Source: Vulcanimicrobiota bacterium
GTDB taxonomy: Bacteria; Vulcanimicrobiota; Vulcanimicrobiia; Eremiobacterales; Eremiobacteraceae
DNA: 8,023 nucleotides
Direction: 5' to 3'
Assembly (NCBI GenBank): GCA_019232725.1
Contig: JAFANK010000330.1
Span: 1 to 8,023 of the forward strand
Shown: piece after piece, positions 1 through 6,806 of the stretch
Numbering within the stretch: the stretch's first letter is position 1
How the letters are laid out: the number at the start of each line of letters is the position of its first letter
Notes under the pieces: generated by a model
Told to the model about the DNA's origin: nothing
What the model saw: only the letters and a program-made list of their open reading frames with translations
Databases searched by the model: none
Position numbers and translations under genes: made by a program

Positions 1-1
1 G

Positions 2-727
2 CTGGGCACGATCGGCGCCTCGACGTCTGCTGTCGTGACACTAGGGGCAGCGCTGGCCTTCGCATTTTCGTTTGGAGCGCAAAGCCTCGTCAAGGACTTC
101 GTCAATGGCTTCTTCATCTTGGTGGAAGATCAGTACGCGATCGGCGACTATGTCGCCATCGGCACCGTAGCTGGTGTCATCGAAGGCGTGACCTTGCGCA
201 TCACCCAGCTGCGCAGCGACGATGGCCGCCTCGTCACCATTCCCAACAGCCAAGTGGCCGTGGTCGAGAACTACACGCGGACCTGGTCGCGGGTGGACTA
301 CCGGCTTGCGGTCGCTTTCGACAGCGATGTGCCTGCTGCGCTGCGCGTATTCGAAACCGTGCTGGGCGAGCTGGCGGCCGATCCGTACTGGCACAAGTTC
401 ATTTCGCAGCCGCCGCGCGTGCTCGGTGTCGAGAGCATGGCATCCACCGGTGTCGTGCTGCGCGCTTGGGTGCAGACGTCGCCAGGCCAGATGTTCGTCG
501 TGACGCGGGAAATCAACCGGCGTATGCTCGAGGCGATGAGCCGCGAGGAGATCACGCTTGCGATGCCCACGAGCCGCGCCTTTGCTGTACCGCCGCCGGC
601 AGCCCAGCCTGTAGCGCCGGCAAGCGCGTCGGAGCTGGGAGCGCAGCGCGACGGCGACGGCACAAGCCGTGCCAGCGCTACCGGCAGCGCTCCGAACGAA
701 GAGCGGTCAGCTCGAGAACCAACCTGA
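2..727 (+). CDS. MscS-family mechanosensitive ion channel, C-terminal part (5' truncated)
   Basis: The reading frame is open from the window edge, so the start codon and first transmembrane helices lie outside; 241 codons are seen. The family forms inner-membrane channels that open under membrane tension and release solutes during osmotic downshock. The visible part begins in the pore-lining TM3 helix, rich in Gly and Ala (GAALAFAFSFGAQSLVKDF, codons about 15-33), followed by the conserved NGFFILVEDQYAIGDYV segment into the beta domain. The beta-domain signature IPNS is at codons 80-83, and an alpha/beta C-terminal domain follows to about codon 190. The last 45 or so residues are a Pro/Ala/Ser-rich, then charged tail with no family similarity that I recognise. 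A GTG at 35 could be read as a start, but conserved TM3 sequence continues upstream of it, so this is not a real start. The 3' end overlaps the convergent aldehyde dehydrogenase gene by 21 bases. Substrate selectivity and exact MscS subfamily cannot be told. Confidence 0.92.
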   Translation: MGTIGASTSAVVTLGAALAFAFSFGAQSLVKDFVNGFFILVEDQYAIGDYVAIGTVAGVIEGVTLRITQLRSDDGRLVTIPNSQVAVVENYTRTWSRVDYRLAVAFDSDVPAALRVFETVLGELAADPYWHKFISQPPRVLGVESMASTGVVLRAWVQTSPGQMFVVTREINRRMLEAMSREEITLAMPTSRAFAVPPPAAQPVAPASASELGAQRDGDGTSRASATGSAPNEERSAREPT

Positions 728-739
728 AGGTTCGACCGC
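703..739. terminator. Possible hairpin at the convergent gene ends
   Basis: GCGGTC at 703-708 is complementary to GACCGC at 734-739, and GAACC at 716-720 to GGTTC at 729-733. This gives a stem with a 7-base bulge on one side (709-715) and an 8-base loop (721-728). It spans the stop codons of both convergent genes, the position expected for a bidirectional terminator. There is no T-run on either side and part of it is coding on both strands, so the role is uncertain. Confidence 0.25.
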
Positions 740-2251
740 CAAGTTGACGTTGATCTGCTTGACCTCAGTGTAGGCCTCATAGCCATAGGTGCCGAGTTCG
801 CGGCCGATGCCTGACTGTTTGTAGCCTCCCCACGGGGCTTCGTTGTACGTGGGGTGATACGTGTTGATCCAGGTGATGCCGGCGCGCAATTTGCGGATGA
901 CGCGGTGCGCTTTCGCGACGTCGTTCGTGAAGACGGCTCCCGCCAAACCGTAGATCGTGTCGTTGGCGAGCTTGACCGCTTCTTTCTCGTCGGCGAACGT
1001 CTGCACCACGAGCACGGGGCCGAAGATCTCCTCTTGCACGATCTTCATGTCCGGCTTGGTATGCGTGAAGACGGTCGGCTCGATGAAGTTGCCTTTCTCA
1101 CCGAGTTCGCCCGGTAGTCGCTTGCCACCGCACGCGAGCGTGGCCCCCTCGGCGACGCCGGCCTTGATGTACCCCTCGACGCGCTCTTCGTGCGCGCGGC
1201 TGATGAGCGGGCCCATCTCGGCAGACGGATCGAAGCCGTCGCCGACCTTGATCTTCTTGGCGCGTTCGACCACGGCATTGACGAACTTGTCAGCGATCGA
1301 CTCTTCGACCAGAAGCCGTGAGCCTGCCGAACAGACTTGACCGGCATTGGCAAAGATGCCGAAGAGCGCGTAATCGACCGCCGTATTGAAGTCGGCATCG
1401 GCGAACACGATGTTGGGCGACTTCCCGCCCAGCTCGAGCGAGATCTTCTTCAGATTGCCAGTTGCGGCTTGCATGATGGCTCGACCGGTTTTCGTGCCGC
1501 CGGTGAAGGCGACTTTGTCGACGAGGTCGCTCGCAGCGATGGTATGGCCAACGACAGGTCCGGCACCCACCACGATGTTGACCACGCCTTTGGGAAACTC
1601 GAGTTCTTCGATCCAGGTCGCCAAGCGCAGTGCGGTCAGCGGCGTCAGCTCCGAGGGTTTCAGAATGCAGACGTTGCCTGCGGCCAGCGCAGGCGCCAAC
1701 TTCCAGGCCGCCATGAGCAGCGGATAATTCCAGGGGATGATCTGTCCGCAGACGCCGATCGGCTCGCGCACGACGAAGGTCTGCGATGCGGCGGGCACGT
1801 CGAACGTCTCGCCGCCCGGTTTGGTCGCAAGCCCGGCATAGTAGCGGAAACAATTGGCGGCATCTGCCATATCGTATTCTGTCTCACGCAGCGGTTTGCC
1901 GTTGTTGAGCGTCTCGATGCGCGATAGCTCGGCGGCGTGTTCGTCGATCTTCTCGGCCAAGCGGAAGAGCAAGCGCGCACGGTCCAGCGCAAGCGAGTCG
2001 CCCCAGCTGCCCTCATAAAACGCGCGGTGTGCAGCGCGGATGGCGCGTTCTGCGTCTTCTTTGGTCCCCTCAGCGACTTTGGCGAACACCTCGCCGTTGG
2101 CCGGGTTGATGAGGTCGCGCGTTCCGCCGTCTGAAGCAGCGGCCCACTCGCCGTCGATGTACATCAGATAGACGCCGTCTTTGCTCTTGAGATTGCGGAG
2201 CAGTTCGGCTGCGCGCGGAGCGTCCGAGGGTTTTGTCTCGACGGTTGCCAT
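707..2251 (-). CDS. NAD(P)-dependent aldehyde dehydrogenase, betaine-aldehyde/aminoaldehyde type; probable 4-aminobutanal dehydrogenase
   Basis: A complete 514-residue member of the ALDH superfamily (usual length about 480-515), presumably cytoplasmic. Seen in the protein: PWN at 173-175 with the oxyanion-stabilising Asn175; Lys198 of KPSE and the FTGGTKTG loop (249-256) for the cofactor; general base Glu273 in LELGGKSP; catalytic Cys307 in GQVCSAGSR; and EEIFGP with Glu408. The overall sequence, including VREPIGVCGQIIPWNYPLL, EAPWGGYKQSGIGREL and the WFSS end, resembles Bacillus GbsA, the betaine aldehyde dehydrogenase, from memory. Such enzymes often also oxidise omega-aminoaldehydes. As the third gene after gabT and patA, the likely substrate is 4-aminobutanal, giving GABA and completing putrescine degradation; this is inference. 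The ATG start follows AAGAAGGA at a spacing of 11, and lies 23 bases after the patA stop. Betaine aldehyde or succinate semialdehyde remain possible substrates. Confidence 0.93.
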   Translation of the reverse strand: MATVETKPSDAPRAAELLRNLKSKDGVYLMYIDGEWAAASDGGTRDLINPANGEVFAKVAEGTKEDAERAIRAAHRAFYEGSWGDSLALDRARLLFRLAEKIDEHAAELSRIETLNNGKPLRETEYDMADAANCFRYYAGLATKPGGETFDVPAASQTFVVREPIGVCGQIIPWNYPLLMAAWKLAPALAAGNVCILKPSELTPLTALRLATWIEELEFPKGVVNIVVGAGPVVGHTIAASDLVDKVAFTGGTKTGRAIMQAATGNLKKISLELGGKSPNIVFADADFNTAVDYALFGIFANAGQVCSAGSRLLVEESIADKFVNAVVERAKKIKVGDGFDPSAEMGPLISRAHEERVEGYIKAGVAEGATLACGGKRLPGELGEKGNFIEPTVFTHTKPDMKIVQEEIFGPVLVVQTFADEKEAVKLANDTIYGLAGAVFTNDVAKAHRVIRKLRAGITWINTYHPTYNEAPWGGYKQSGIGRELGTYGYEAYTEVKQINVNLAVEPSGWFSS

Positions 2252-2262
2252 GAGTGATCGGT

Positions 2263-2270
2263 TCCTTCTT
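2263..2270 (-). promoter_or_regulatory. Shine-Dalgarno site of the aldehyde dehydrogenase gene
   Basis: On the minus strand the sequence reads AAGAAGGA, 11 bases before the ATG at 2251. It lies in the 23-base gap after the patA stop. It supports this start and independent translation of the last operon gene. Confidence 0.6.
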
Positions 2271-2274
2271 GGTA

Positions 2275-3681
2275 TCAGAGGCCTTTGGCGACGGCGGCAA
2301 GCGACTGGCGAAGAGCTTCGCAGACCCGGTCTGCCTGCTCCTCGCTCAAGGTGAGCGGCGGTTCGACGCGGATGACGCGCGCGTTGACGAGCGTGCCCGA
2401 GACGAGCACGCCGCGTTCCAGCATCGCCTTGGAGATCTCGAACCCCAACTGGTCGTTGGGGAATTCGAGCGCCATGAGCATGCCCTTGCCGCGGATGTCC
2501 ACGATGATGTTGCTGTAACCTTCGGCCGCTTCACGCAAGCCTGCGAGCATGCGATCGCCCAGCACCGCCGCGCGCTCGGGCAGCCGCTCTTCGATGAGCA
2601 CGTTGATCGTGGCGAGCGCGGCCGCGCAGGCCAACGGGTTGCCGCCGAAGGTCGTGGTGTGCAGGAACGGGTTGCCGAACAGCCGTGAGAAGACCGCCTT
2701 GGTGCCGACGACTGCTCCAGCGGGGATGACGCCACCGCCGAACGCCTTTGCCAGACACATGAGATCGGGTGCGACATTCCAGTGCTCGCAGGCGAACATC
2801 TTGCCTGTGCGGCCCATGCCGGTCTGCACTTCGTCGAGGATCAGGAGCGCGCCGAACTCATCGCAGAGCGCGCGCACGCCCGGCAAATACTCATCGTCCG
2901 GGATGTTCACGCCGCCCTCGCCCTGGATCGGCTCGAGGATGACGGCGCCGACATCCTCACCGACCGTTTTGAGCGTCTGCATGCGCCACCGCAAAGCGGC
3001 GAGATCGCCGAACGGCACGTGCTCGATATTGGGCAGCATGGGGCCGAACGGCCGGCGGAACTCGCCCTTCGCGCTCAGGCTGAGCGCGCCCATGCTCTTG
3101 CCATGGAACCCTTTGGTGGCGGCGACGATCGTCTGCTTGGCGGCGTCGAATGCACGCGCGAGCTTGAGGGCTGCTTCGATCGTCTCGGTGCCGCTGTTGC
3201 AAAAAAACGCATACTCGAGGTGGCCGGGCGTGAGCATGGCGAGCGCTTTGGCCAGCATCGCTCGCAGCGGGTCGAGCAGATCCTGACTGTGCAGCGCCTG
3301 TCGTTTGAGCTGATCGGTGACGGCTTTGACGACTTTGGGGTGGCGATGACCGACATTGAAAATCCCGAAGCCGCCCAGGCAATCGATGTATTCCTTGCCG
3401 GCCACGTCGCGGTAGGCATTGAGCCCGGCATCGGACCATTCCACGGCCGCTGCCGCGTGGTCGACGCTTGTCGCCTTTCGGTATTCAAGAAAACCCGGGT
3501 TGACGTGGTCGCGGAAGTTGGTGACGGTTTCTTGCGTCACCCAAGCCGCTTCGTCCGGCGTGATCTCCACCTTGGCGATGAGATCGAGCACGCGCTGGGT
3601 GTAGGCGTGCACTTCTGCGTCCGGCCGTTTGCCGTGCGTGTTGGGCTTGCCGTCATCGATCGTCTTTGGCGCTGTCTGCAT
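2275..3681 (-). CDS. patA: Putrescine aminotransferase (putrescine--2-oxoglutarate), class III PLP enzyme
   Basis: A 468-residue class III aminotransferase very close to E. coli PatA/YgjG (459 residues) as I remember that protein. Shared stretches include NPGFLEYRK (61-69), IDCLGGFGIFNVGHR (99-113), LLDPLRAMLAK (135-145), CNSGTE (161-166), ILDEVQTGMGRTGKMFACEH (281-300) and HTTTFGGNPLACAAALATIN (341-360). PLP ligands are visible: Asp283, and the Schiff-base Lys312 in LAKAFGGG. Arg438 fits the 2-oxoglutarate carboxylate contact. At the position where GABA aminotransferases carry GRT, this protein has GKS (194-196), consistent with a diamine rather than an amino-acid donor. It makes 4-aminobutanal (in equilibrium with 1-pyrroline) and glutamate from putrescine; cadaverine is often also used. 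It is the second gene of the operon. The ATG at 3681 was chosen because it leaves a 19-base gap to the gabT stop and gives the expected length. Its ribosome site is weak (AGAAAG, spacing 4). An in-frame ATG at 3723 would overlap gabT. Confidence 0.93.
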   Translation of the reverse strand: MQTAPKTIDDGKPNTHGKRPDAEVHAYTQRVLDLIAKVEITPDEAAWVTQETVTNFRDHVNPGFLEYRKATSVDHAAAAVEWSDAGLNAYRDVAGKEYIDCLGGFGIFNVGHRHPKVVKAVTDQLKRQALHSQDLLDPLRAMLAKALAMLTPGHLEYAFFCNSGTETIEAALKLARAFDAAKQTIVAATKGFHGKSMGALSLSAKGEFRRPFGPMLPNIEHVPFGDLAALRWRMQTLKTVGEDVGAVILEPIQGEGGVNIPDDEYLPGVRALCDEFGALLILDEVQTGMGRTGKMFACEHWNVAPDLMCLAKAFGGGVIPAGAVVGTKAVFSRLFGNPFLHTTTFGGNPLACAAALATINVLIEERLPERAAVLGDRMLAGLREAAEGYSNIIVDIRGKGMLMALEFPNDQLGFEISKAMLERGVLVSGTLVNARVIRVEPPLTLSEEQADRVCEALRQSLAAVAKGL

Positions 3682-3700
3682 GATGCTTTCTATTGGCCGG

Positions 3701-4993
3701 TCAGGTACGCGCAAGAGCTGCATCGCAAGATTGTGCGAGCCGTTCGAGCGCTATATCGAGATCCGCATCGCTGATGACGAGCGGCACGAGAATGCGGATG
3801 ACGTTGCGCTTAGCGCCGGCGGAGAGCAAGAGCAGGCCTCGCGCGCGTGCCTCGTCGATGATCTTGGCGGCAGCCGCTGCCCCCGTCAGCTGCGGCGCAT
3901 CGCCGAGCTCGAAACCGATCATGGCGCCGCGTCCGCGGACGTCGACGATCTGCGCGTGGCCTGCACGCAGCTCGAGCAGCGCGCGCTGCAGCGTCGTGCC
4001 GATGGCGACGGCGCGATCGAGCAACCGTTCCTCTTCGATGATGTCGAGCACCGCCAGTGCCGCGGCGCAGGAAAGCGGATTGCCGCCGAAAGTGCCCCCA
4101 AGGCCACCGGTCGTGGGACCATCCATGATCTCCGCTTTGCCGATGACACCTGCGAGCGGCATGCCGTCGGCGATGCTCTTCGCTATCGTGATGATGTCTG
4201 GTTCAATGCGCGCATGCTCGATGGCGAACATGGTCCCCGTGCGCGCAATACCCGATTGGATCTCATCGGCGATGAGCACGATGCCATGCTCGCTTGTAAT
4301 GCGACGCAGCTCTTTGAGAAACTCGAGGGGGGCAGGAACGAAACCGCCCTCGCCGAGCACCGGCTCGATGATGATGGCGGCGACGCGGTTCGGCGCGACT
4401 TCGGACTCGAAGACTTCGGCGAGGCCCTGCAGCGCTCGAGCAGTCGTCCAGCCGTGGTGTTCGTAAGGATACGGCGCGTGGTAGACATCGCTGCAGAACG
4501 GGCCGAAGTTCTGCTTATACGGCGCGCTCTTGCCCGTCATGGTAAGCGCGAGCATCGTCCGCCCGTGAAAGCCGTGCTGGAAGGCGATGACGCCGGCGCG
4601 GTCCGTGTGCATGCGCGCGATCTTGACCGCGTTCTCGGTCGCCTCGGCTCCAGTCGTGACGAGCAACGTCTTCTTTTTGGAAGGCCCCGGCGCGAGACGA
4701 TTGAGCTTTTCCGCGAGTTTGACGTAGCTCTCGTACATCGCGACTTGGAAACAGGTGTGGGTGAAACGGTTGAGCTGCTCGCTGACGGCGGCGACGACTT
4801 TTGGATGCGCGTGGCCGACATTGAGCACGCCGATGCCGCCCACGAAGTCGATGTACTCCTTGCCATCGACGTCCCACAGCTTGGCTCCGGCCGCCCGCTC
4901 GGTGAAGATGGGATGCGCGTTGCCGACGCCGCGCACGACTTCAGACGCGCGAAGCTCCAGCAGCTCTTTCGTTCGAGATGCCGCGATCGCCAC
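3701..4993 (-). CDS. gabT: 4-aminobutyrate (GABA) aminotransferase, class III PLP enzyme
   Basis: A 430-residue protein, the size of E. coli GabT (426), and similar to it from end to end: RGVGNAHPIF (21-30), GGIGVLNVGHAHPKVVAAV (52-70), HTCFQV (79-84), KKTLLVTTGAEATENAVKIA (107-126), RTGTMFAIEH (251-260) and RILVPL (400-405). Catalytic features present are Asp243 in IADEIQSG, the PLP-binding Lys272 in IAKS, and Thr301 in GGTFGGNP. The substrate residues known from E. coli GabT appear to be kept: Ile54, Arg145 in GFHGRT, Glu215 in GEGGF and Arg400. It transfers the amino group of GABA to 2-oxoglutarate, giving succinate semialdehyde and glutamate. It is the first gene of the minus-strand operon. 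The start is GTG, preceded by AAAGGA at a spacing of 11. Use of 5-aminovalerate (from cadaverine or lysine) is a common side activity in this family and cannot be excluded. Confidence 0.93.
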   Translation of the reverse strand: MAIAASRTKELLELRASEVVRGVGNAHPIFTERAAGAKLWDVDGKEYIDFVGGIGVLNVGHAHPKVVAAVSEQLNRFTHTCFQVAMYESYVKLAEKLNRLAPGPSKKKTLLVTTGAEATENAVKIARMHTDRAGVIAFQHGFHGRTMLALTMTGKSAPYKQNFGPFCSDVYHAPYPYEHHGWTTARALQGLAEVFESEVAPNRVAAIIIEPVLGEGGFVPAPLEFLKELRRITSEHGIVLIADEIQSGIARTGTMFAIEHARIEPDIITIAKSIADGMPLAGVIGKAEIMDGPTTGGLGGTFGGNPLSCAAALAVLDIIEEERLLDRAVAIGTTLQRALLELRAGHAQIVDVRGRGAMIGFELGDAPQLTGAAAAAKIIDEARARGLLLLSAGAKRNVIRILVPLVISDADLDIALERLAQSCDAALART

Positions 4994-5004
4994 GGATATC
5001 TTCG

Positions 5005-5010
5005 TCCTTT
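5005..5010 (-). promoter_or_regulatory. Shine-Dalgarno site of gabT
   Basis: AAAGGA on the minus strand, 11 bases before the GTG start of gabT; a GAAG at 5000-5003 lies closer (6 bases). The same 11-base spacing is seen before the aldehyde dehydrogenase gene. It supports the GTG start, as no in-frame ATG fits nearby. Confidence 0.5.
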
Positions 5011-5035
5011 CGGGGACTGGCTTTAATGAAAGGGC

Positions 5036-5052
5036 GCGGCCAAGTTGGTCGC
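5036..5052. promoter_or_regulatory. Candidate operator: imperfect 8-1-8 inverted repeat
   Basis: GCGGCCAA and TTGGTCGC are reverse complements in 7 of 8 positions around a single central base (5044). The site lies between the candidate -10 box and the gabT start, where a bound repressor could block the operon. Which protein binds is not shown by sequence; the adjacent PucR-type protein is the natural candidate. Confidence 0.35.
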
Positions 5053-5066
5053 CTCTATCTAGCTTA

Positions 5067-5072
5067 ATTCTA
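5067..5072 (-). promoter_or_regulatory. Candidate -10 box of the gabT-patA-aldehyde dehydrogenase operon
   Basis: TAGAAT on the minus strand matches TATAAT in 5 of 6 positions and would give a leader of about 66 bases. At 17 bases upstream there is only a poor -35 (TAGCCT), which would fit an activator-dependent promoter. Sigma-70-like consensus is assumed and not proven for this organism. Confidence 0.3.
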
Positions 5073-5082
5073 CCTGGCCAGG
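5073..5082. promoter_or_regulatory. Candidate operator: perfect palindrome CCTGGCCAGG
   Basis: A perfect 10-base palindrome directly abutting the candidate -10 box, so it would lie in the spacer of the gabT promoter. A second GGCCA element follows at 5085-5089, so that TGGCC/GGCCA also form a 5-5-5 inverted repeat at 5075-5089. Short GC palindromes are not rare in this base composition. Confidence 0.3.
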
Positions 5083-5093
5083 AAGGCCAAGGC

Positions 5094-5108
5094 TATGTGA
5101 GCAACATA
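5094..5108. promoter_or_regulatory. Candidate regulatory inverted repeat TATGT-N5-ACATA
   Basis: TATGT (5094-5098) and ACATA (5104-5108) are exact reverse complements separated by five bases, just upstream of an A-rich stretch (5110-5114) that could belong to the regulator's promoter. Part of it, TGTG-N3-AACATA at 5096-5108, recurs upstream of the TonB receptor gene. Confidence 0.3.
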
Positions 5109-5189
5109 CAAAAATCGCATGGCCTTTCGTGCAGTTAGCACCAATCATGAGCCGGCGTTCGACCGCGCTCGGTGCAATCGTATCCCGGC

Positions 5190-6788
5190 ATGAAGCTGCG
5201 GGACGCTCTTGCCCTTGACTCGTTCAATGCTGCCGCGGTCGTGGCGGGCGAGCAAGGTCTTTCGCGTGAGGTGCAATGGGCGCACGTCATTGACATGCCC
5301 GATCCTGCGCCGTGGGTGCGGCCCGGGCAACTGTTGCTGACGACCGGATTCGCCTGGCCCGCGCAAGAGCGCGAGGTCCGCGATCTCGTGCGCTTGCTCG
5401 ACGAGCGCGGCCTGGCTGCGGTCGTCCTTGCCGTTCCCGGTTATCTAAAGAAGTTTCCTGACGCTGCGAAGACCGAAGCCGACCGCGTCGGGCTGCCCCT
5501 GATCGAAATCCCTTTCGACGTGCCGTTTGCGCAGATCACCGAAGAGCTGCACCGCACGATCCTCGCCGAGCAGTACAAGATCATCGAGCGTTCTGATGAG
5601 ATCCACAACCAGCTCACGAGGGCCGCGGCGGAAGGCAAAAGCCTCGCCGATCTCGCGCACACGTTGGGCACTCTGCTCGAACGTTCGGTGACGATCGAAG
5701 ATCCCGACGGCAAGCTGCTCGCCTATCACGCTGCCGGTCCCCCGGAGGATCCTATCCGCCAAAAGACACTCGCCGACGCGCACACGCCTGCGGCGGTACA
5801 CGAGGCGCTCGCCGCATCGGGCATTTTGCAAGAGATCCATGCGAGCACAGGACCAATGCGTGTTGCCCCAATGGCAGAGATCGGGCTCGTCGCACGCGTG
5901 GTCTGCCCCATCCGCCTCGGCGCCGAGCTTGTCGGTCTTGTGTGGATCGTCGAGGGCCCCGGTCAGCTCTCGGAACTCGATATGCGCGCGGCCGAACACG
6001 CAGCGCTCGTGGCAGCGGTACACGTCGCTCACCAGCGCGAGCTTGCGATGACCGAAGCGCGCCTGGGTTACGCTTCGTTCCTGTCACTGCTGGAAGCCGG
6101 CGACGACGATCCGCAGGCGATCGAACGCGCGCGGCTTTTGGGCTTCGATCCGGAAGGCCGGCACCGGGTCGGCATTTGCGTGATCCCCGAGCCCTTACCG
6201 CTCTCGCGCGAAGGCTTCTTGCGACGAGAACAGATCGCTGCTCGATTGGCTGCCGCCGTGCGCGCGCTGGGTGCGCAATCGCTCTTGACGGCATCGCTCA
6301 ATCATGTCGTCTTCCTCTTGCCTGGCGAGGCTGACGCCGACGAGCTATGGCAAGCACTGAGCGATCCGGCGCTCGTGCTCGTGCTCGGGGGCGTGCACGC
6401 GGGTGCCTCCGGTGCGCGGCGCAGCTATCGTGAAGCACAATCGCTCGTCGGCTATGCCGACGGCGCGAAGGTGCAGCGCTTCGAAGACGCACTCGTGCCG
6501 CGCGTGCTCATGGGCGATACGGGAGCGCGCGAAGCCTTCGTGGAGCATCTGCTCGGCGGCTTGCGATCGCGCCGGGGAAGCCATGCGCTCGAGGAGGCGC
6601 TGCTCGTGCTCGCACGGCATGGATTCAATCTGAAGGCCACGTCCGAGACCTTGGGCGTGCACCTGAACACCCTACGGTACCGTCTTGCCAAGGCGCTGGA
6701 AGCGTTGCACCTCGACCTGGATGACCCGGACACCCGTTTTCAGCTCCAGCTGGCGGCTAAGATTTTGGACTATTCTTCCAAAAACTGA
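5190..6788 (+). CDS. PucR-family transcriptional regulator
   Basis: The likely protein has 532 residues from the ATG at 5190. Domains in order: an N-terminal PucR domain (about 2-125; LRDALALDSF, then WVRPGQLLLTTGF, a family hallmark); a GAF-like central segment (about 130-280; VTIEDPDGKLLAYHA); a CdaR/GGDEF-like segment (about 290-435; ERARLLGFDPEGRHRV); and a C-terminal PucR helix-turn-helix (about 475-510; FNLKATSETLGVHLNTLRYR) followed by the usual DPDTRFQLQLAAKIL end. Family members act in the cytoplasm as activators or repressors of catabolic genes, for example purine use (B. subtilis PucR), proline (PutR) and alanine (AdeR). Transcribed away from gabT, it probably controls the putrescine/GABA operon and perhaps itself. 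The start is uncertain: neither the ATG at 5190 nor the in-frame GTG at 5172 (538 residues) has a clear ribosome site. The ATG gives the MKLRDAL beginning typical of the family. The inducer is unknown. Confidence 0.9.
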   Translation: MKLRDALALDSFNAAAVVAGEQGLSREVQWAHVIDMPDPAPWVRPGQLLLTTGFAWPAQEREVRDLVRLLDERGLAAVVLAVPGYLKKFPDAAKTEADRVGLPLIEIPFDVPFAQITEELHRTILAEQYKIIERSDEIHNQLTRAAAEGKSLADLAHTLGTLLERSVTIEDPDGKLLAYHAAGPPEDPIRQKTLADAHTPAAVHEALAASGILQEIHASTGPMRVAPMAEIGLVARVVCPIRLGAELVGLVWIVEGPGQLSELDMRAAEHAALVAAVHVAHQRELAMTEARLGYASFLSLLEAGDDDPQAIERARLLGFDPEGRHRVGICVIPEPLPLSREGFLRREQIAARLAAAVRALGAQSLLTASLNHVVFLLPGEADADELWQALSDPALVLVLGGVHAGASGARRSYREAQSLVGYADGAKVQRFEDALVPRVLMGDTGAREAFVEHLLGGLRSRRGSHALEEALLVLARHGFNLKATSETLGVHLNTLRYRLAKALEALHLDLDDPDTRFQLQLAAKILDYSSKN

Positions 6789-6806
6789 CAGGTAAATTCG
6801 GCTGTG

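Larger units (their letters stand above)
4994..5189. promoter_or_regulatory. Divergent control region between gabT operon and pucR-type regulator
   Basis: These 196 bases lie between the two divergent start codons and must hold both promoters. The middle is richer in A and T than the genes. It contains several inverted repeats (5036-5052, 5073-5082, 5094-5108) and recurring GGCCA half-sites: GGCCAAG at 5038 and 5085, and GGCCAGG at 5076. A divergent regulator commonly binds such a region. No small gene is seen in it. Confidence 0.6.

Noticed and set aside
1337..1927. A 196-codon plus-strand frame opposite the aldehyde dehydrogenase
   Set aside because: Antisense shadow; the minus-strand frame carries all catalytic ALDH motifs.
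707..2251. Reading the aldehyde dehydrogenase as GabD (succinate-semialdehyde dehydrogenase)
   Set aside because: The sequence around the catalytic Cys (GQVCSAGSR) and the GbsA-like end fit the betaine/aminoaldehyde type better. GabD activity as a side reaction is not excluded.
3679..3723. Longer patA start at the ATG at 3723
   Set aside because: It would overlap gabT by 23 bases, has no ribosome site and adds 14 residues that do not look like the family.
2782..3774. A 330-codon plus-strand open frame opposite patA
   Set aside because: Same reason: a compositional shadow of patA, with no family resemblance.
3629..5026. A 465-codon plus-strand open frame lying opposite gabT
   Set aside because: It is the antisense shadow of a strongly conserved gene in high-GC DNA. 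Its translation is rich in Arg, Asp and Glu with no recognisable domain.
5096..5112. CRP-like site starting with TGTGA
   Set aside because: Only one half-site is present; the other half (TACAA) does not match TCACA.
5172..5190. GTG at 5172 as start of the PucR-type gene
   Set aside because: It adds six residues ahead of the typical MKLRDAL start. It is not excluded, because neither start has a clear ribosome site.
5147..5218. Short frame from the ATG at 5147
   Set aside because: It is out of frame with the regulator, only about 23 codons long, and without a ribosome site or recognisable content.
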